64,000 nucleotides of DNA from Virgisporangium aurantiacum (GTDB taxonomy: Bacteria > Actinomycetota > Actinomycetes > Mycobacteriales > Micromonosporaceae). The translations under genes and the position numbers were made by a program. Location of the stretch: positions 186,001-250,000 of the forward strand of contig NZ_BOPG01000044.1 of the NCBI RefSeq assembly GCF_016863635.1, read 5' to 3'. The notes under the pieces were generated by a model. That model was not told the origin of the DNA. It searched no databases and saw only the letters and a list, made by a program, of their open reading frames with translations. Below, piece by piece: positions 36,028-45,827 of this stretch; the stretch's first letter is position 1; each line of letters opens with the position of its first letter.

Positions 36028-36954
36028 ATGACTCCGCCCCCTGCTCCGTCGACACGATCCGCGTTGCGACGCTTCCTAAGGCTGCCACTGTGGTTTGTCG
36101 TCGGCACGGTACTCGCGCTTGTGGGTGCTGTTGCAGCAACCGTAGCGATGTTTGTAGCGGACAGCTCCGGGTCAACGGCGCCGCGCGGGGAAATAGACGG
36201 GAACTGCAACGCACAGGGTGCGAAGAACACGGTCACATGCGAGATTGCCCCGACGCCCAGATCAATGGGGTCCGTCACATCGAGTTTCCACATTGCTCCC
36301 CACGGATTTCTTGTCTTCGCTGGCGCTCCAGATGAACTGCCCACTCCGCCTGATTACCCGCTGTCGGACACGATGAACCACTGCACCGAATGGGCGGACT
36401 GGATCCACGGCGAGAAAAAGATCTACCCAGTGGATCCCTACGTCTCCATCGGCCTGACTACGGGAGCCGATGACATCCTGGCGGTAAGAAATGTCACTGC
36501 CAAGGTGTTTCGTCGGACGCTGGCAACCAATGCAACCGCAGTGCAGTGTACGTATGGCGGTGGATTCTCACCGGGTCACCTGGTCGTCGTGGACACCGTT
36601 CGGCAGAAGACCCGGTTCCACAGCGATGACGATGAGGAAGACGTCTATCACGAAATGCCACCAGGCACCATAACCCTGCACGGGCTCGATCACGAATCCG
36701 CCGAGATTGTCTTCGAGTCGCAGGAGCGTTATCTGTACGAAGGCATGGTCACCATTACAGCCGAAGTAAATGGCGAGCAGCAAATCATAGAGGTTGGTTC
36801 CGCCGAGGCCCCCTTGAGGTGGACACTCGGAGGAACCGCCGGACCAGCCGGAGGCGAATTCCTTCAGTCACTAGGCCCGGGATACGATTGGGATCCCACA
36901 CGACGGACGTGGGTCCAAATTACAGAAGGACTTCCGAGTTGGGTTCCTAGATAG
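36028..36954 (+). CDS. Membrane-anchored GNCN-family paralogue 2
   Basis: 308 aa. Anchored by a TM helix ('LPLWFVVGTVLALVGAVAATVAMFV') rather than a lipobox, then 'IDGNCNAQGAKNTVTC', then the same domain: 'LPTPPDYP', 'CTEWADWIHG', 'VFRR', 'CTYGGG', 'MPPGTITL', 'LYEG', 'PLRW' and 'YDWDPTRRTWV'. The ATG at 36028 has ggacgaga upstream. It lies 96 nt after paralogue 1 in the same direction, so they may be one transcript. Four cysteines are conserved in all three proteins. Confidence 0.7.
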   Translation: MTPPPAPSTRSALRRFLRLPLWFVVGTVLALVGAVAATVAMFVADSSGSTAPRGEIDGNCNAQGAKNTVTCEIAPTPRSMGSVTSSFHIAPHGFLVFAGAPDELPTPPDYPLSDTMNHCTEWADWIHGEKKIYPVDPYVSIGLTTGADDILAVRNVTAKVFRRTLATNATAVQCTYGGGFSPGHLVVVDTVRQKTRFHSDDDEEDVYHEMPPGTITLHGLDHESAEIVFESQERYLYEGMVTITAEVNGEQQIIEVGSAEAPLRWTLGGTAGPAGGEFLQSLGPGYDWDPTRRTWVQITEGLPSWVPR

Positions 36955-37517
36955 ACCCACACCACTTTTCCGGTCACAACCGACCGAAGTTGCGCCGAAT
37001 CACCTCCTTAGCTATGCGATAGATATTCTTCTCCCGGACAATCCCGCATCTGGGGAGGCCGACGAAGATCACCGTCGTCACCCAAACCGACGACGAACAG
37101 GGTGACGGTCGGCATCGCGGCAGCCGGCAATGCATAGGCATCCACACCGGTGCTGCGGCGCTTGATGCGAGGTGGCGCAAAGCGGCGAATATCTGAATCT
37201 CGTTCTCGCGAACGAAGCCACCTGGTCCACGTGCGGCCTCTCCTGTCGCAAGTCCCGAAGATGTTCCATCAAATTGGCGACTTATATGTGGACTTCGATG
37301 GGCTAATTAAAAGCGACACACTCCGGTTGTGGCAACTCATGCAAGCGCCGCCACTCCAGAGATCAGCCAATCGCCTGCGCTGGCCCGGATGATCGGCTCC
37401 TGCGAGGAGGCGAGCAGTCTGCAGTGCCCTCCATCTATTCGCTACGCGATGTGCACTCATTCAGCGCGATCCCCACGAATCGACGATTTAACTCTCGGCG
37501 TCGTTGGTGAAGAATCG
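36955..37517. other. Intergenic region between paralogues 2 and 3
   Basis: 563 nt of relatively AT-rich sequence with no recognisable gene on either strand. It may be decayed sequence and probably contains the promoter of paralogue 3. Confidence 0.4.
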
Positions 37518-38417
37518 ATGCTCGTGGGATCACGACGCCGCCGCCTGCTGGCATTCGCAACCATCCTCCTATTTGTCATACCCCAACCGGCGTGCTCCTC
37601 TGACTCGACAGGAAACCTCGGCGGAGAGCCGGAAAGAACCAACGCTCCTGACGGTTTGGGTGTCGCGGCTAGCCCTCCAGGCAGTCCAGACGGTGCCGCT
37701 CCCGTTGCCGGGAACTGCAACGCCATCGGGACCGGCAACAGCGTCTCATGCTCGTTCCCTGCCAGCAACGCCGTTATCAGTGTCCAAGACACCACCGTAC
37801 GTGCTGTGTGGTTCAACGGCTCTCCCAGCCAACTGCCAACCCCGCCGACCTTCAGCTCACTCGGTTACCCGTGCGGAGACTGGATGGATTGGCTGCGCGG
37901 CCGGACGGACATGTATTTCGACGGTCCCGAGATCGACATCACGTTGCAAGGTGACAGCGTCGGCTCAGTCGCGTTGACCAATGTAAATATGACCGTCTTG
38001 CGACGCAGCGCCCAATCGACCAGCGGCACGTGGATCAGCTGCTACTACGGCGGCGGCACCAATGCGCCATTTCGTATCGAGGTGAACACCCGAACCAACA
38101 AATCCACCGTCGCCAACTACGATGAGGACCACAATCTCGGGCCGGAACGGCCGATGCCGCCAGCCTTCCTATCCCCAGACGGCAACGCGAGCGTCGCCGG
38201 CAATGTAGGGGTTAAATCTCTCGATGGCTATCTCTACGAGGGCTACATCACATTTGTGGGTGTAGTGAACGGTAAACCCTGGAACCACACGGTTGGGAGC
38301 GACGACCGGCCACTGCGCTGGATATCGTCGACCTCATATGGCGGGACGGACGCTTCTTACATGTGGAATCGTAAGACCAGGAAGTGGACCCTCGGTCACA
38401 CGCCATATCAGGAATGA
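37518..38417 (+). CDS. Exported lipoprotein, GNCN-family paralogue 3
   Basis: 299 aa. Lipoprotein signal ending 'PQPAC'; linker; 'VAGNCNAIGTGNSVSC'; then 'LPTPPTF', 'CGDWMDWLRG', 'VLRR', 'CYYGGG', 'MPPAFLS', 'YLYEGYI' and 'PLRW', collinear with the two upstream paralogues. The ATG at 37518 was chosen to put the signal peptide first; the frame is open to 37329. It directly precedes the Gabija operon. Function unknown. Confidence 0.68.
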   Translation: MLVGSRRRRLLAFATILLFVIPQPACSSDSTGNLGGEPERTNAPDGLGVAASPPGSPDGAAPVAGNCNAIGTGNSVSCSFPASNAVISVQDTTVRAVWFNGSPSQLPTPPTFSSLGYPCGDWMDWLRGRTDMYFDGPEIDITLQGDSVGSVALTNVNMTVLRRSAQSTSGTWISCYYGGGTNAPFRIEVNTRTNKSTVANYDEDHNLGPERPMPPAFLSPDGNASVAGNVGVKSLDGYLYEGYITFVGVVNGKPWNHTVGSDDRPLRWISSTSYGGTDASYMWNRKTRKWTLGHTPYQE

Positions 38418-38751
38418 ACAAGGGGTCGCAGGGGTGCCGGCAATCCGTTGCGCTCCAGAGGCATCCTCCGCGCACTCGCCGGTGTAGCGCGACTCGCCGT
38501 TCGGCGGCTACCCAGCTGAATCGTCATCGCCGGGCGATGCCGACAGCATCGCGTTAGTCGGCGCGCTACCGAATCCGTGGCGTACGGCGGAGGGCCGCGC
38601 GGCCGGTAGCAAGGCTGTTGGCGAGCGCAGCGCGACCTGCCGATGTATTGGCGGCGTCAGTGTCACCGAATTGACACGGGATGGCGGCCTGGTGTGCGGG
38701 GCGAAGCCACTAGGGTCGTTTGGCTGCGCCTGGTTACCGAATGGAGACCAC
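38418..38751. other. Intergenic region upstream of Gabija genes
   Basis: 334 nt with no supported gene; it presumably contains the gajAB promoter. An open frame extends from the nuclease gene back to 38671, but the better start is at 38752. Confidence 0.4.
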
Positions 38752-40605
38752 GTGTATCTGGCGGAGTTGGGGTTGGTGGGCTTTCGCGCGTTCACGGACG
38801 CCCGTGTCGTGTTTGACCGGGGCGTGACGGTCCTGCTCGGTGAGAACAACGCGGGCAAGTCCGGTGTCGTCGACGCACTGCGGCTGGTCACCGATCCGCT
38901 GGATGGCAGGCGATCGTTGTGGGCGGACAGCGACGACATCTGTCGCTGGGGCGACCACGAGGCGTTCACGCTGCGGATGAGCCTGGCAGGTTCATCGACG
39001 GAGTTGGCAGCATACAGCGACGCCGTGGTGACGGAGCCTTACGCCGCGGCCGGCCTGTCCGAAGCACGGTATGTGCTGAACTACCAGCCGCCAGGGATCG
39101 GAGAAGCCCGGGGACGCGCGACGTGGATAGCCGGGGGAGGTGCGGTTGCCGATGACCCCGACCCCGGAGCGCGTGGGCGCCTGCGGCACGTGTACCTGCC
39201 TCCGCTGCGGGACGCGGCGCGCGAGCTCGGCCCGGCCGGAAGTGCGCGGATCCGCGCCATTATCGAGCGCCTCCTCGATGACAAGACCTTCACGGACGCT
39301 GACGGGCATCGCCACGACCGGGAACGATTCAAGGCAGAGGTGGGCACGCATCTGCGGGACATCGAGATCCACCCCGTTCTGACCAAAGCCGCCGGTCTAG
39401 TGAACAAGCCGCTGTCTGAGTTGACGGGCGGTGCACACGAGCAGGCCACCGACCTGGGCTACGGCCGGGCCGAGTTGGCCAGTCTCGTGCGTGGGTTGCG
39501 TATGCGCATGGCCGACGCCGGCGTGGAGCCGCGCGAGTTGGCAGAGTCGGGAATGGGCTACGCCAACCTGGCGTACATCGCGACCGTCCTCACGCACCTG
39601 CACGCCGCAGCTCACGCAGATCTCACGGTGCTGCTGGTCGAGGAACCGGAGGCGCATCTGCATCCGCAACTGCAGTCCGTGTTGCTCGACTACCTGACCC
39701 GCACGGCGGAGCAGTCGCAGGGCGCGACGGATTCCAGGTGGCTCGGCCGGATACAGGTCGTTGTGACCACGCACGCTCCCCTGCTGGCGGCTCACACGAA
39801 CGTTGCGAACATCGTCGTGCTCCAGCGGCGGCAGATGCAGGCGGTGGCGATGCCCGAACGGGCGGGCGATGAGGCGTTCGTGCCATCGGCTGCGTCGGCC
39901 CCTGTCGCGTACGTGTCGACTGCGATCGCCGTCAGCGAGTTGCGGCTGCTGTCGACCGACCAGGCAAGGGTCAACCGGTACCTCGATGCAACACGCAGCA
40001 GCATGCTCTTCGGCCCACGGACCATCCTCGTCGAAGGGATCGCCGAGGCAATCCTGTTGCCCGCCTTGGCCCGGGTACTGTTCGCGGACAATCGGATGTG
40101 GATCCGATTCGTCGGGTCCACGATCGTCGCCATCGACGGCGTCGATTTCGCCCCGTATCTGCGTATGCTGCTCACGGCGACTCCCAGCGGTCGCATCGCG
40201 CAACGAGTCGCGGTGATTACCGACACCGATCCGGGCAAGCGCGAGGACCCGATCGGCAAGCTGCGTCAACAGATCGTCCGCCTGACGGCGACCGATGTTG
40301 CCGAGGTGTTCGCCGCGCCAAGCACCTTGGAGCCGGAGCTGCTGGAGGCGGGAAACGCCGACGCGTTCTGGCCCGCTTGGGCGATGCAACGCCCAACAGG
40401 TGGCCGGAAGGTCAAGGCGCTCGTTGATGCCGCTCCCACAGCCGACCAACGCGCCCGGATCGTGATGTCGGCGATGAAGAAGACCAAGCTGCGCAAGGGC
40501 GACTTCGCGCAGGACTTCCTGGACCAGGTCGTCGCAGGTCATCACGATCTCCACGTCCCGCCCTACATCAGCAACGCCCTGACCTGGCTGGTGGCGGCGT
40601 CGTGA
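38752..40605 (+). CDS. gajA: Gabija system OLD-family nuclease GajA
   Basis: 617 aa. N-terminal ABC-type ATPase with Walker A 'GENNAGKS' (~residue 30), signature region 'SGMGYANLAYIATVL' and Walker B 'LLVEEPEAHLHPQL'. C-terminal TOPRIM domain with 'ILVEGIAEAILLPAL' (Glu) and 'ITDTDPGK' (DxD). GTG 38752 has GGAGA six nt upstream and begins at the usual 'YLAELGLVGFRAF'. In Gabija, GajA is a nucleotide-regulated DNA nickase that acts with GajB against phage DNA. Its stop overlaps the GajB start (GTGA). Confidence 0.85.
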   Translation: MYLAELGLVGFRAFTDARVVFDRGVTVLLGENNAGKSGVVDALRLVTDPLDGRRSLWADSDDICRWGDHEAFTLRMSLAGSSTELAAYSDAVVTEPYAAAGLSEARYVLNYQPPGIGEARGRATWIAGGGAVADDPDPGARGRLRHVYLPPLRDAARELGPAGSARIRAIIERLLDDKTFTDADGHRHDRERFKAEVGTHLRDIEIHPVLTKAAGLVNKPLSELTGGAHEQATDLGYGRAELASLVRGLRMRMADAGVEPRELAESGMGYANLAYIATVLTHLHAAAHADLTVLLVEEPEAHLHPQLQSVLLDYLTRTAEQSQGATDSRWLGRIQVVVTTHAPLLAAHTNVANIVVLQRRQMQAVAMPERAGDEAFVPSAASAPVAYVSTAIAVSELRLLSTDQARVNRYLDATRSSMLFGPRTILVEGIAEAILLPALARVLFADNRMWIRFVGSTIVAIDGVDFAPYLRMLLTATPSGRIAQRVAVITDTDPGKREDPIGKLRQQIVRLTATDVAEVFAAPSTLEPELLEAGNADAFWPAWAMQRPTGGRKVKALVDAAPTADQRARIVMSAMKKTKLRKGDFAQDFLDQVVAGHHDLHVPPYISNALTWLVAAS

Positions 40606-42473
40606 CACCGCAGATCGATACCGACCTCGCCGGTCTGCAACGGCATCGACAGGCCGCGATCGCCCAACAGGCCAGCGTCGTGGCGGCGATGGCGCCGCGC
40701 ATCGTGATCGCCTGCCCCGGCGCCGGCAAGACCCGCGCCATCGTGGAGCGGCATTGCGCGAGTCCCAAAGGCCAGCCGACCGGCCGCGCCGTCGCCTCCT
40801 TCACCAAGGTCGCCGCGGCCGAGATCCGACGACGCGCACACCAGCTCGGCCGATCTGATCTGCTGGAGCATCCGCACGCGATCACGACGCTCGACGGGTT
40901 CTTCTGGAGATTTCTCGTACGCCCGTTCCTGCCTCGGCCGACCAACAGCAACCCTCGGCCGTTCCGGCGTCTGGAAAGTTGGCGCGACGCCCCTCGCGAA
41001 CTCCGACAGTTCACCTATCTTCCCGACCCGGGCAACCCGAAGGCGCGCTACGCGTTCGACCTGGCGGAATTCCAGTTCCGGTACGTCGCCGGCGGCCAAG
41101 CCCCAGTCGCTACCCTCACCGGGCTCGAACGCGTTGAACGCGGACGCAAGCAACTGACCGATGACCAGATTGCCGCGGTATGCCAGCTCGCCGCGAAACG
41201 CCGGACGACACTGGCCAACGACGAGCACATGTTCACCGGCGAAGAGACCCGCCGGGCTGCCTACAACTTCCTCACCACGTACGCGGACCGGCTGGCTGAC
41301 ACGCTGGCGCAGCGGTTCCACGAACTCGTCGTCGACGAGGCGCAGGACTGCTCCGACACCGACGTCGAGCTCCTGCTCAGAGTCTCCGCACTCGGTCTTC
41401 CGTTACTGGTCATCGCCGATCCTGACCAGGCCATTTACGGGTTCCGCACCCAGGGTCCCCCCGCGATCACCCGATTGCTCGCCACGGCGGATGTCATCCA
41501 CCTCCGGGGGAACTGGCGTTCCTCGTCCGTCATCTGCGGTCTGGCAGCCACCATGCGGGCCGAGCCCGATCGGCGCGTCGCGGACACGGCGTTGGCCGAC
41601 CACCACTGCATCGGACTGCCCGTCCACCTCATCGCCCACGCGAATGGTGCCGAGATCGCCGTGTTCCACGCGCTTGCGACCACGGCCCAGATACCGCCGG
41701 CCCAACGTCTCATCCTCGCCCACGCCAGCGCGACGTTGCCGGGCATGCGAAGCGGCAGCCGCCGTCCACCGCCGAATCCATCCCTGGCCCTCGTCTGGGC
41801 GGTCGGTATTCTGCGCCAAGCCTCAGCTGATCAGCGCACCCGAGTCTTGGCCGAACAGACACTCCAGACGGCCATCCTTCGCCACTGGTTGCCCGACGCC
41901 GATCGTGCCGCCAGCGTAGATCTCCACGACAACCACGGCGTCGACCGCTGGCATCTGCGCCGCCTGGCAGCCCGCGCGCTCCAGGAGCTACCGGACACGT
42001 CCACGCCGATGGCAGCTTGGTGCTCGGCTGCCCGCGAGGTGCTCGACATCCTGCCGCCCGCACCAACCGTCGGCACACCGCTCGGTATCAAACTGACGAC
42101 CCCGAGCGGTGGCGGCAATCGGGCAGCCGGCACGCTCGCCGGGCTGACGAAGGCCAGCTCCGAGGGCGCGGAATGTCGGACAGACACCGTGCACCAAGTC
42201 AAGGGCGAGGAGGCCGACGCCGTCCTTGTCCTACTACCCGACGACGAGCGGACGGTCCGGCTGTTGTCCCACTGGACGGCAAGCCACCCGTCCGGACCAG
42301 CAACACCGTCCGGCCGGGACAGCGAAGACGCGGCCGAGGCACTCAGAGTGCTGTACGTCGCCGTAACCCGCGCGAAGCGCCTGGTCGCGCTCGCGCTTCC
42401 CGAGCAGCACATTCCGGCCGTGAACCAGCACCTGGGCACGTTCGGTGTGCACGTTGAGACCACGAAAAGCTGA
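40602..42473 (+). CDS. gajB: Gabija system UvrD/Rep-like helicase GajB
   Basis: 623 aa SF1A helicase: motif I 'CPGAGKTRAIVERH' near residue 35, motif II 'VVDEAQDCSDTD', motif III 'VIADPDQAIYGFR', motif IV 'LRGNWRSS', motif V 'TVHQVKGEEADAVLV' and motif VI 'VLYVAVTRAKRLV'. The GTG at 40602 overlaps the gajA stop. The order nuclease-helicase, their coupling and the domain types identify a Gabija operon. A TOPRIM-less OLD plus unrelated helicase is the only realistic alternative, and the TOPRIM residues are present. Confidence 0.85.
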   Translation: MTPQIDTDLAGLQRHRQAAIAQQASVVAAMAPRIVIACPGAGKTRAIVERHCASPKGQPTGRAVASFTKVAAAEIRRRAHQLGRSDLLEHPHAITTLDGFFWRFLVRPFLPRPTNSNPRPFRRLESWRDAPRELRQFTYLPDPGNPKARYAFDLAEFQFRYVAGGQAPVATLTGLERVERGRKQLTDDQIAAVCQLAAKRRTTLANDEHMFTGEETRRAAYNFLTTYADRLADTLAQRFHELVVDEAQDCSDTDVELLLRVSALGLPLLVIADPDQAIYGFRTQGPPAITRLLATADVIHLRGNWRSSSVICGLAATMRAEPDRRVADTALADHHCIGLPVHLIAHANGAEIAVFHALATTAQIPPAQRLILAHASATLPGMRSGSRRPPPNPSLALVWAVGILRQASADQRTRVLAEQTLQTAILRHWLPDADRAASVDLHDNHGVDRWHLRRLAARALQELPDTSTPMAAWCSAAREVLDILPPAPTVGTPLGIKLTTPSGGGNRAAGTLAGLTKASSEGAECRTDTVHQVKGEEADAVLVLLPDDERTVRLLSHWTASHPSGPATPSGRDSEDAAEALRVLYVAVTRAKRLVALALPEQHIPAVNQHLGTFGVHVETTKS

Positions 42474-42666
42474 CCCGGCGATCGACGGCACGACTCGTAG
42501 TCGGCGAATCACCTCGACTGTCGCTCGGGCCCGCGCGCGCCGCCACCGTTCCACCCGCATCCTACCGCGCGCTGGCCGATGTAGGCCGCAGCCCGAGACG
42601 CGCCTCCGCCGGCGCGTCCGTGACTTGACCGCGCATAACAACCGATCATCCGTGTCAACGGCGCCC

Positions 42667-42793
42667 GAAAATTGGATCTGGCCCACTTTGGTTGATCGAA
42701 GTTGGTCCCTGTCGTAGTGGCTGACTGTCCACTGTGTACTGTGCTGCCGGTGCGATGATCGCTGCGTTGAGACGCTGTTGCCGCAGTTGGCCG
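42667..42793. repeat. Left 127-bp inverted repeat of ISL3 transposon
   Basis: Reverse complement of 48053-48179 with one mismatch seen (position 42672, t versus c in the other arm). It runs up to 2 nt from the end of the transposase C-terminal half. Confidence 0.85.
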
Positions 42794-42794
42794 G

Positions 42795-43787
42795 TCAGGT
42801 GGGGTGCAGGATCCGTTTGCGGAGCAGGTCGAGGTTGGCGCGGCCGAACATCTGGCGTTTGAGCATTTTGATCCGGTTGACCTGGCCCTCGACGGCGCCG
42901 GAACTGTGCGCCAGGGTGAGGCCGTTGCGGACGGCGTCGTAGTCGCGTTTGAGTCCGTTGGCGTAGGAGTGCAGTTCGGGCAGGTCGTCGGCCTCGACCG
43001 CGGCGATCCAGGCGTCGAGGCGGTGGCCGTGCCGCCCGGTCAGCATGTCCCCGAACGCGGCCACGTGTCCGACGACCGCGTCCAGGTGGGGGCAGCGGCG
43101 GCGGATGTCGCCGAGGTTGTTCTGCTCGTCGGGGTCGAGGTCGGTGAAACGGCGCAGGATCCAGCCGGTGATGGTGCGGACCTTCGGCGGCCGGACCGGT
43201 GTCGGCGCCGGGCCGGTGGCGGTGCGGAACGGGCGTAGGTAGCCGCGCAGGGTGGCGTAGGTGCCGGAATAGCCCAAGGCCTTGACCTCGGCGAACAGTT
43301 GCGTCGCCGAGGTGCAGCCCTCGCTCCAGCGTTGGTCCAGGTGCGCGGTGAACGGGTCCAGAATGCTGGGCCGGCTCCCGACCCGGGCCGTGGCCAGCAG
43401 ATCCTCCACGCTGTCGGCGCGGGCGAAGCGGCGCACCGTTTCCCGGGCCAGGCCCAGCTGTCGACCGATCGCTTTGATCCCCACACCGTCGGCGCGTAGA
43501 GCCTGGACCTGGTCGTAGCGCTGCCGGGTCCGTTCGACCAGCCGCCCCTGTTCGGCCTGCCGCTGCGCCTCCTGGGCCGCGATCTGCTCCAGATCGGGCG
43601 AGGACTCGGACCGGGCCGGTTCGACGGTTGGCTCGGCAGCCGTCTGGTCAGCTGGTTCGGTTGTCGGCACGGTCAGGCATGGGTGGTGGCGGGTCACCAC
43701 CTTCTCGACGTGTTCGGCCAGGTTGTGCCACAGGTGGAACCGGTCCGCGACCTGGATCGCGTCCGGCGCGCCGGTGCGGGCGCCGTC
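42795..43787 (-). pseudogene. ISL3 transposase, C-terminal half
   Basis: Separated remainder of the transposase. It opens with 'GARTGAPDAIQVADRFHLWHN', the usual mid-protein segment containing a conserved catalytic-domain motif, then an internal HTH ('GIKAIGRQLGLARETVRRFARA') and ends in the C-terminal DDE region ('YANGLKRDYDAVRNGLTL', 'EGQVNRIKMLKRQMFGRA', with the conserved Glu). Without its N-terminal half it cannot be active. The longest open piece starts at GTG 43700. Confidence 0.85.
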
Positions 43788-43802
43788 AAACGGTGAGATC
43801 AG

Positions 43803-45827
43803 CTATTCGAACTGTTGGGATTCCTTTGTTCTGCCTCGGTTCTTTCGCTGGACGATCTCGGCGGCGTAGGTGGTCCAGTCTCCGTTGGAGAGTTGTTGCC
43901 ATTGGATGGCGGCTTTGATGTGAATGCCGAGCATCCTGGCCAGGATCGCGGCGGGGACCTCGCCGGCGAGCATGAACAGGGCGGTGTTGCGGCCCTGGCG
44001 TGGTTGTAGTCCGTGTGCGCGTAGCCGTCGGGTGAGTGCTTCTTCGGTGAGTGGGCGTCCCGGCCATCGTCCGGGGAAGAGCCAGCTGGATGGTGCGTTG
44101 ATCAGGCCGCTGCCCTGGGTTGGACCGGTGGCGTCGGCGAGTTCGTTGACGAGGCGGTCCAGTGGGGCGGGGAGGACGACGGGTCGGCTGCCCAGGGCGA
44201 GCAGGGTCTGACCTTCGGCGTGACGGAGGTGTTGGGTCGTCAGCGTGCTGATGGCGTTGAGTTTCTGTGCGTAGAGCAAGATCAGTAGACCGGCGACCCG
44301 GTCAGCGATCGGGTATGTGTCGTCGTGCATGAGCCGTCGCGCGTCGGCCCAGCGCCGGTCCTGGTCGAGTGGCCCGGCTGGGCCGGTCCAGCGCGTCGCC
44401 GGAGCGGTGAGCCGGGGTGCGTGGTGGTGGGCGGTGGCCCACCGCACGAAGTTCGCGGATCGGGCTGCGGAGCCAGACGTGCCGGCCAGCCATTGGTCGA
44501 GATCTGCTTGGGTGCAGGTGGCCAAGGCCGACCCGCGCGTGTGCAGCCAGTCCAAGAGGGCGGCGGCGTCGGTGACTTGGTGGCGGATGTTGGTGACTTG
44601 CTGGTGGGACGCGGGCTGGTCGTCGAGGCGGCCGCGGAGGCGACGCAGATGGTGCCAGATGGCGTAGGCGTGCAGGACGCGTTGGTGCTCCGGAGTCGTG
44701 CGCGCAGCGATGGTCTTCCTGATCCACGGTTCGAGCGCGGCGAGCCGCTCGTCGCGGGGTGGCAGCGCGCCGGTGGCGATGAGTATGGAACGGATGTGCG
44801 CCAGGGTGCCGTTGGGTGGCATCGCGTCCAACGCCTCATGGGTGATGGCGGGACGCACGAGCGCGACCGTGTGCAGGGTGTCACGGACGCCCGGCTTGTT
44901 CAGCCAGTCCAGCGCGTGGTCGGGACGGTCGACGTTGACGAGAGCCTGGCGCAGTCGGTCCAGCTCAGGCGCGATGGTGCCGTCAGCGGTGGTGAAGATC
45001 CGGCTGAGGTTTCGGTCCACGCTGCAGCGTGCGCACCTCGCGGTGGTGAGCTGCCACGTGATTCCGCAGACGCCGCAGCGCTTCCAGAACGCCGGATCGG
45101 GGTTGACGCAACGGGCGCACAACGGTTCGTCTCGCGTGCCGCCCTTCAACGAGGCGCCGGCGCCGCAACGGGAGCAGACGATCCAGCGCTCGCGGCAGCG
45201 GTCACACATCGGTTGGCCGGTGGCGCGCGAGATGGTGCACCGGCCGGTGCGTGCGCAGATGCCGCAGGTGAGTTCGGGCCGTGGCCGGCAGCGGGTGCAG
45301 ACCGGCCCAGCCTCGGTCATCGCGGCGACGCGGCGCTCGTCCCCGCAACTCGTGCAGGCCTTCCAGCTTCTGGGGTCACGCCACCAGCAGGCCTGACAGA
45401 TCGGTTGGCCGTTGTCGTTGCGGCGGGCCGGGGGCCGCAGCGTGCCGCACCGACCGCACGGCATGGCCACGGCCTTTCTGGTGCAGCCTGCGCATAGCCG
45501 CAGGCCGTCGAACGGCCGGCCGAGCGGACGCTGTTTCCCGCAGCGTGGGCAGAGCGGCGCGACCACGGTCGTGACGCCGGCACGGACCAGGGCGTCGATG
45601 AAGCGCAGCACGCCAGGCAGCGTCGCGGCGGCAGCCTGGCCGGTGAGCAGTTCCGGGCGGTCGACTATCTCCTGGGCGATCCGCTGCTGCCCGGCCGGCA
45701 TCGCCGCCGCTTTGCGGACGGCAGCGACGATCGTGTCCGCCCCGAGCGCGGGCTCGAGCTCGGCAAGGAGTACGAGCAGCGGACCGATCTGCTGCGCGAG
45801 CAGGGATCGGTCGATCCTCTTGGTCAC
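43803..45827 (-). CDS. Zinc-ribbon protein with degenerate tyrosine-recombinase-like C-terminus
   Basis: 674 aa. Residues ~95-275 contain about eight CxxC knuckles ('CPRCGKQRP', 'CGRCGTLRP', 'CTSCGDERR', 'CGICARTG', 'CSRCGAG', 'CGVCGIT' and others), suggesting tandem zinc ribbons. The C-terminal ~250 residues resemble an integrase core: 'GLLILLYAQKLNAISTLTTQHL' where an active enzyme has GLRxxE, and 'ALFMLAGEVPAAILARMLGIHIKAAIQW' where it has HxLRH...LGH...Y. The catalytic His/Arg/Tyr seem absent. The GTG start overlaps the HTH gene stop. Probably a DNA-binding accessory of the coupled recombinase. Confidence 0.72.
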   Translation of the reverse strand: MTKRIDRSLLAQQIGPLLVLLAELEPALGADTIVAAVRKAAAMPAGQQRIAQEIVDRPELLTGQAAAATLPGVLRFIDALVRAGVTTVVAPLCPRCGKQRPLGRPFDGLRLCAGCTRKAVAMPCGRCGTLRPPARRNDNGQPICQACWWRDPRSWKACTSCGDERRVAAMTEAGPVCTRCRPRPELTCGICARTGRCTISRATGQPMCDRCRERWIVCSRCGAGASLKGGTRDEPLCARCVNPDPAFWKRCGVCGITWQLTTARCARCSVDRNLSRIFTTADGTIAPELDRLRQALVNVDRPDHALDWLNKPGVRDTLHTVALVRPAITHEALDAMPPNGTLAHIRSILIATGALPPRDERLAALEPWIRKTIAARTTPEHQRVLHAYAIWHHLRRLRGRLDDQPASHQQVTNIRHQVTDAAALLDWLHTRGSALATCTQADLDQWLAGTSGSAARSANFVRWATAHHHAPRLTAPATRWTGPAGPLDQDRRWADARRLMHDDTYPIADRVAGLLILLYAQKLNAISTLTTQHLRHAEGQTLLALGSRPVVLPAPLDRLVNELADATGPTQGSGLINAPSSWLFPGRWPGRPLTEEALTRRLRAHGLQPRQGRNTALFMLAGEVPAAILARMLGIHIKAAIQWQQLSNGDWTTYAAEIVQRKNRGRTKESQQFE

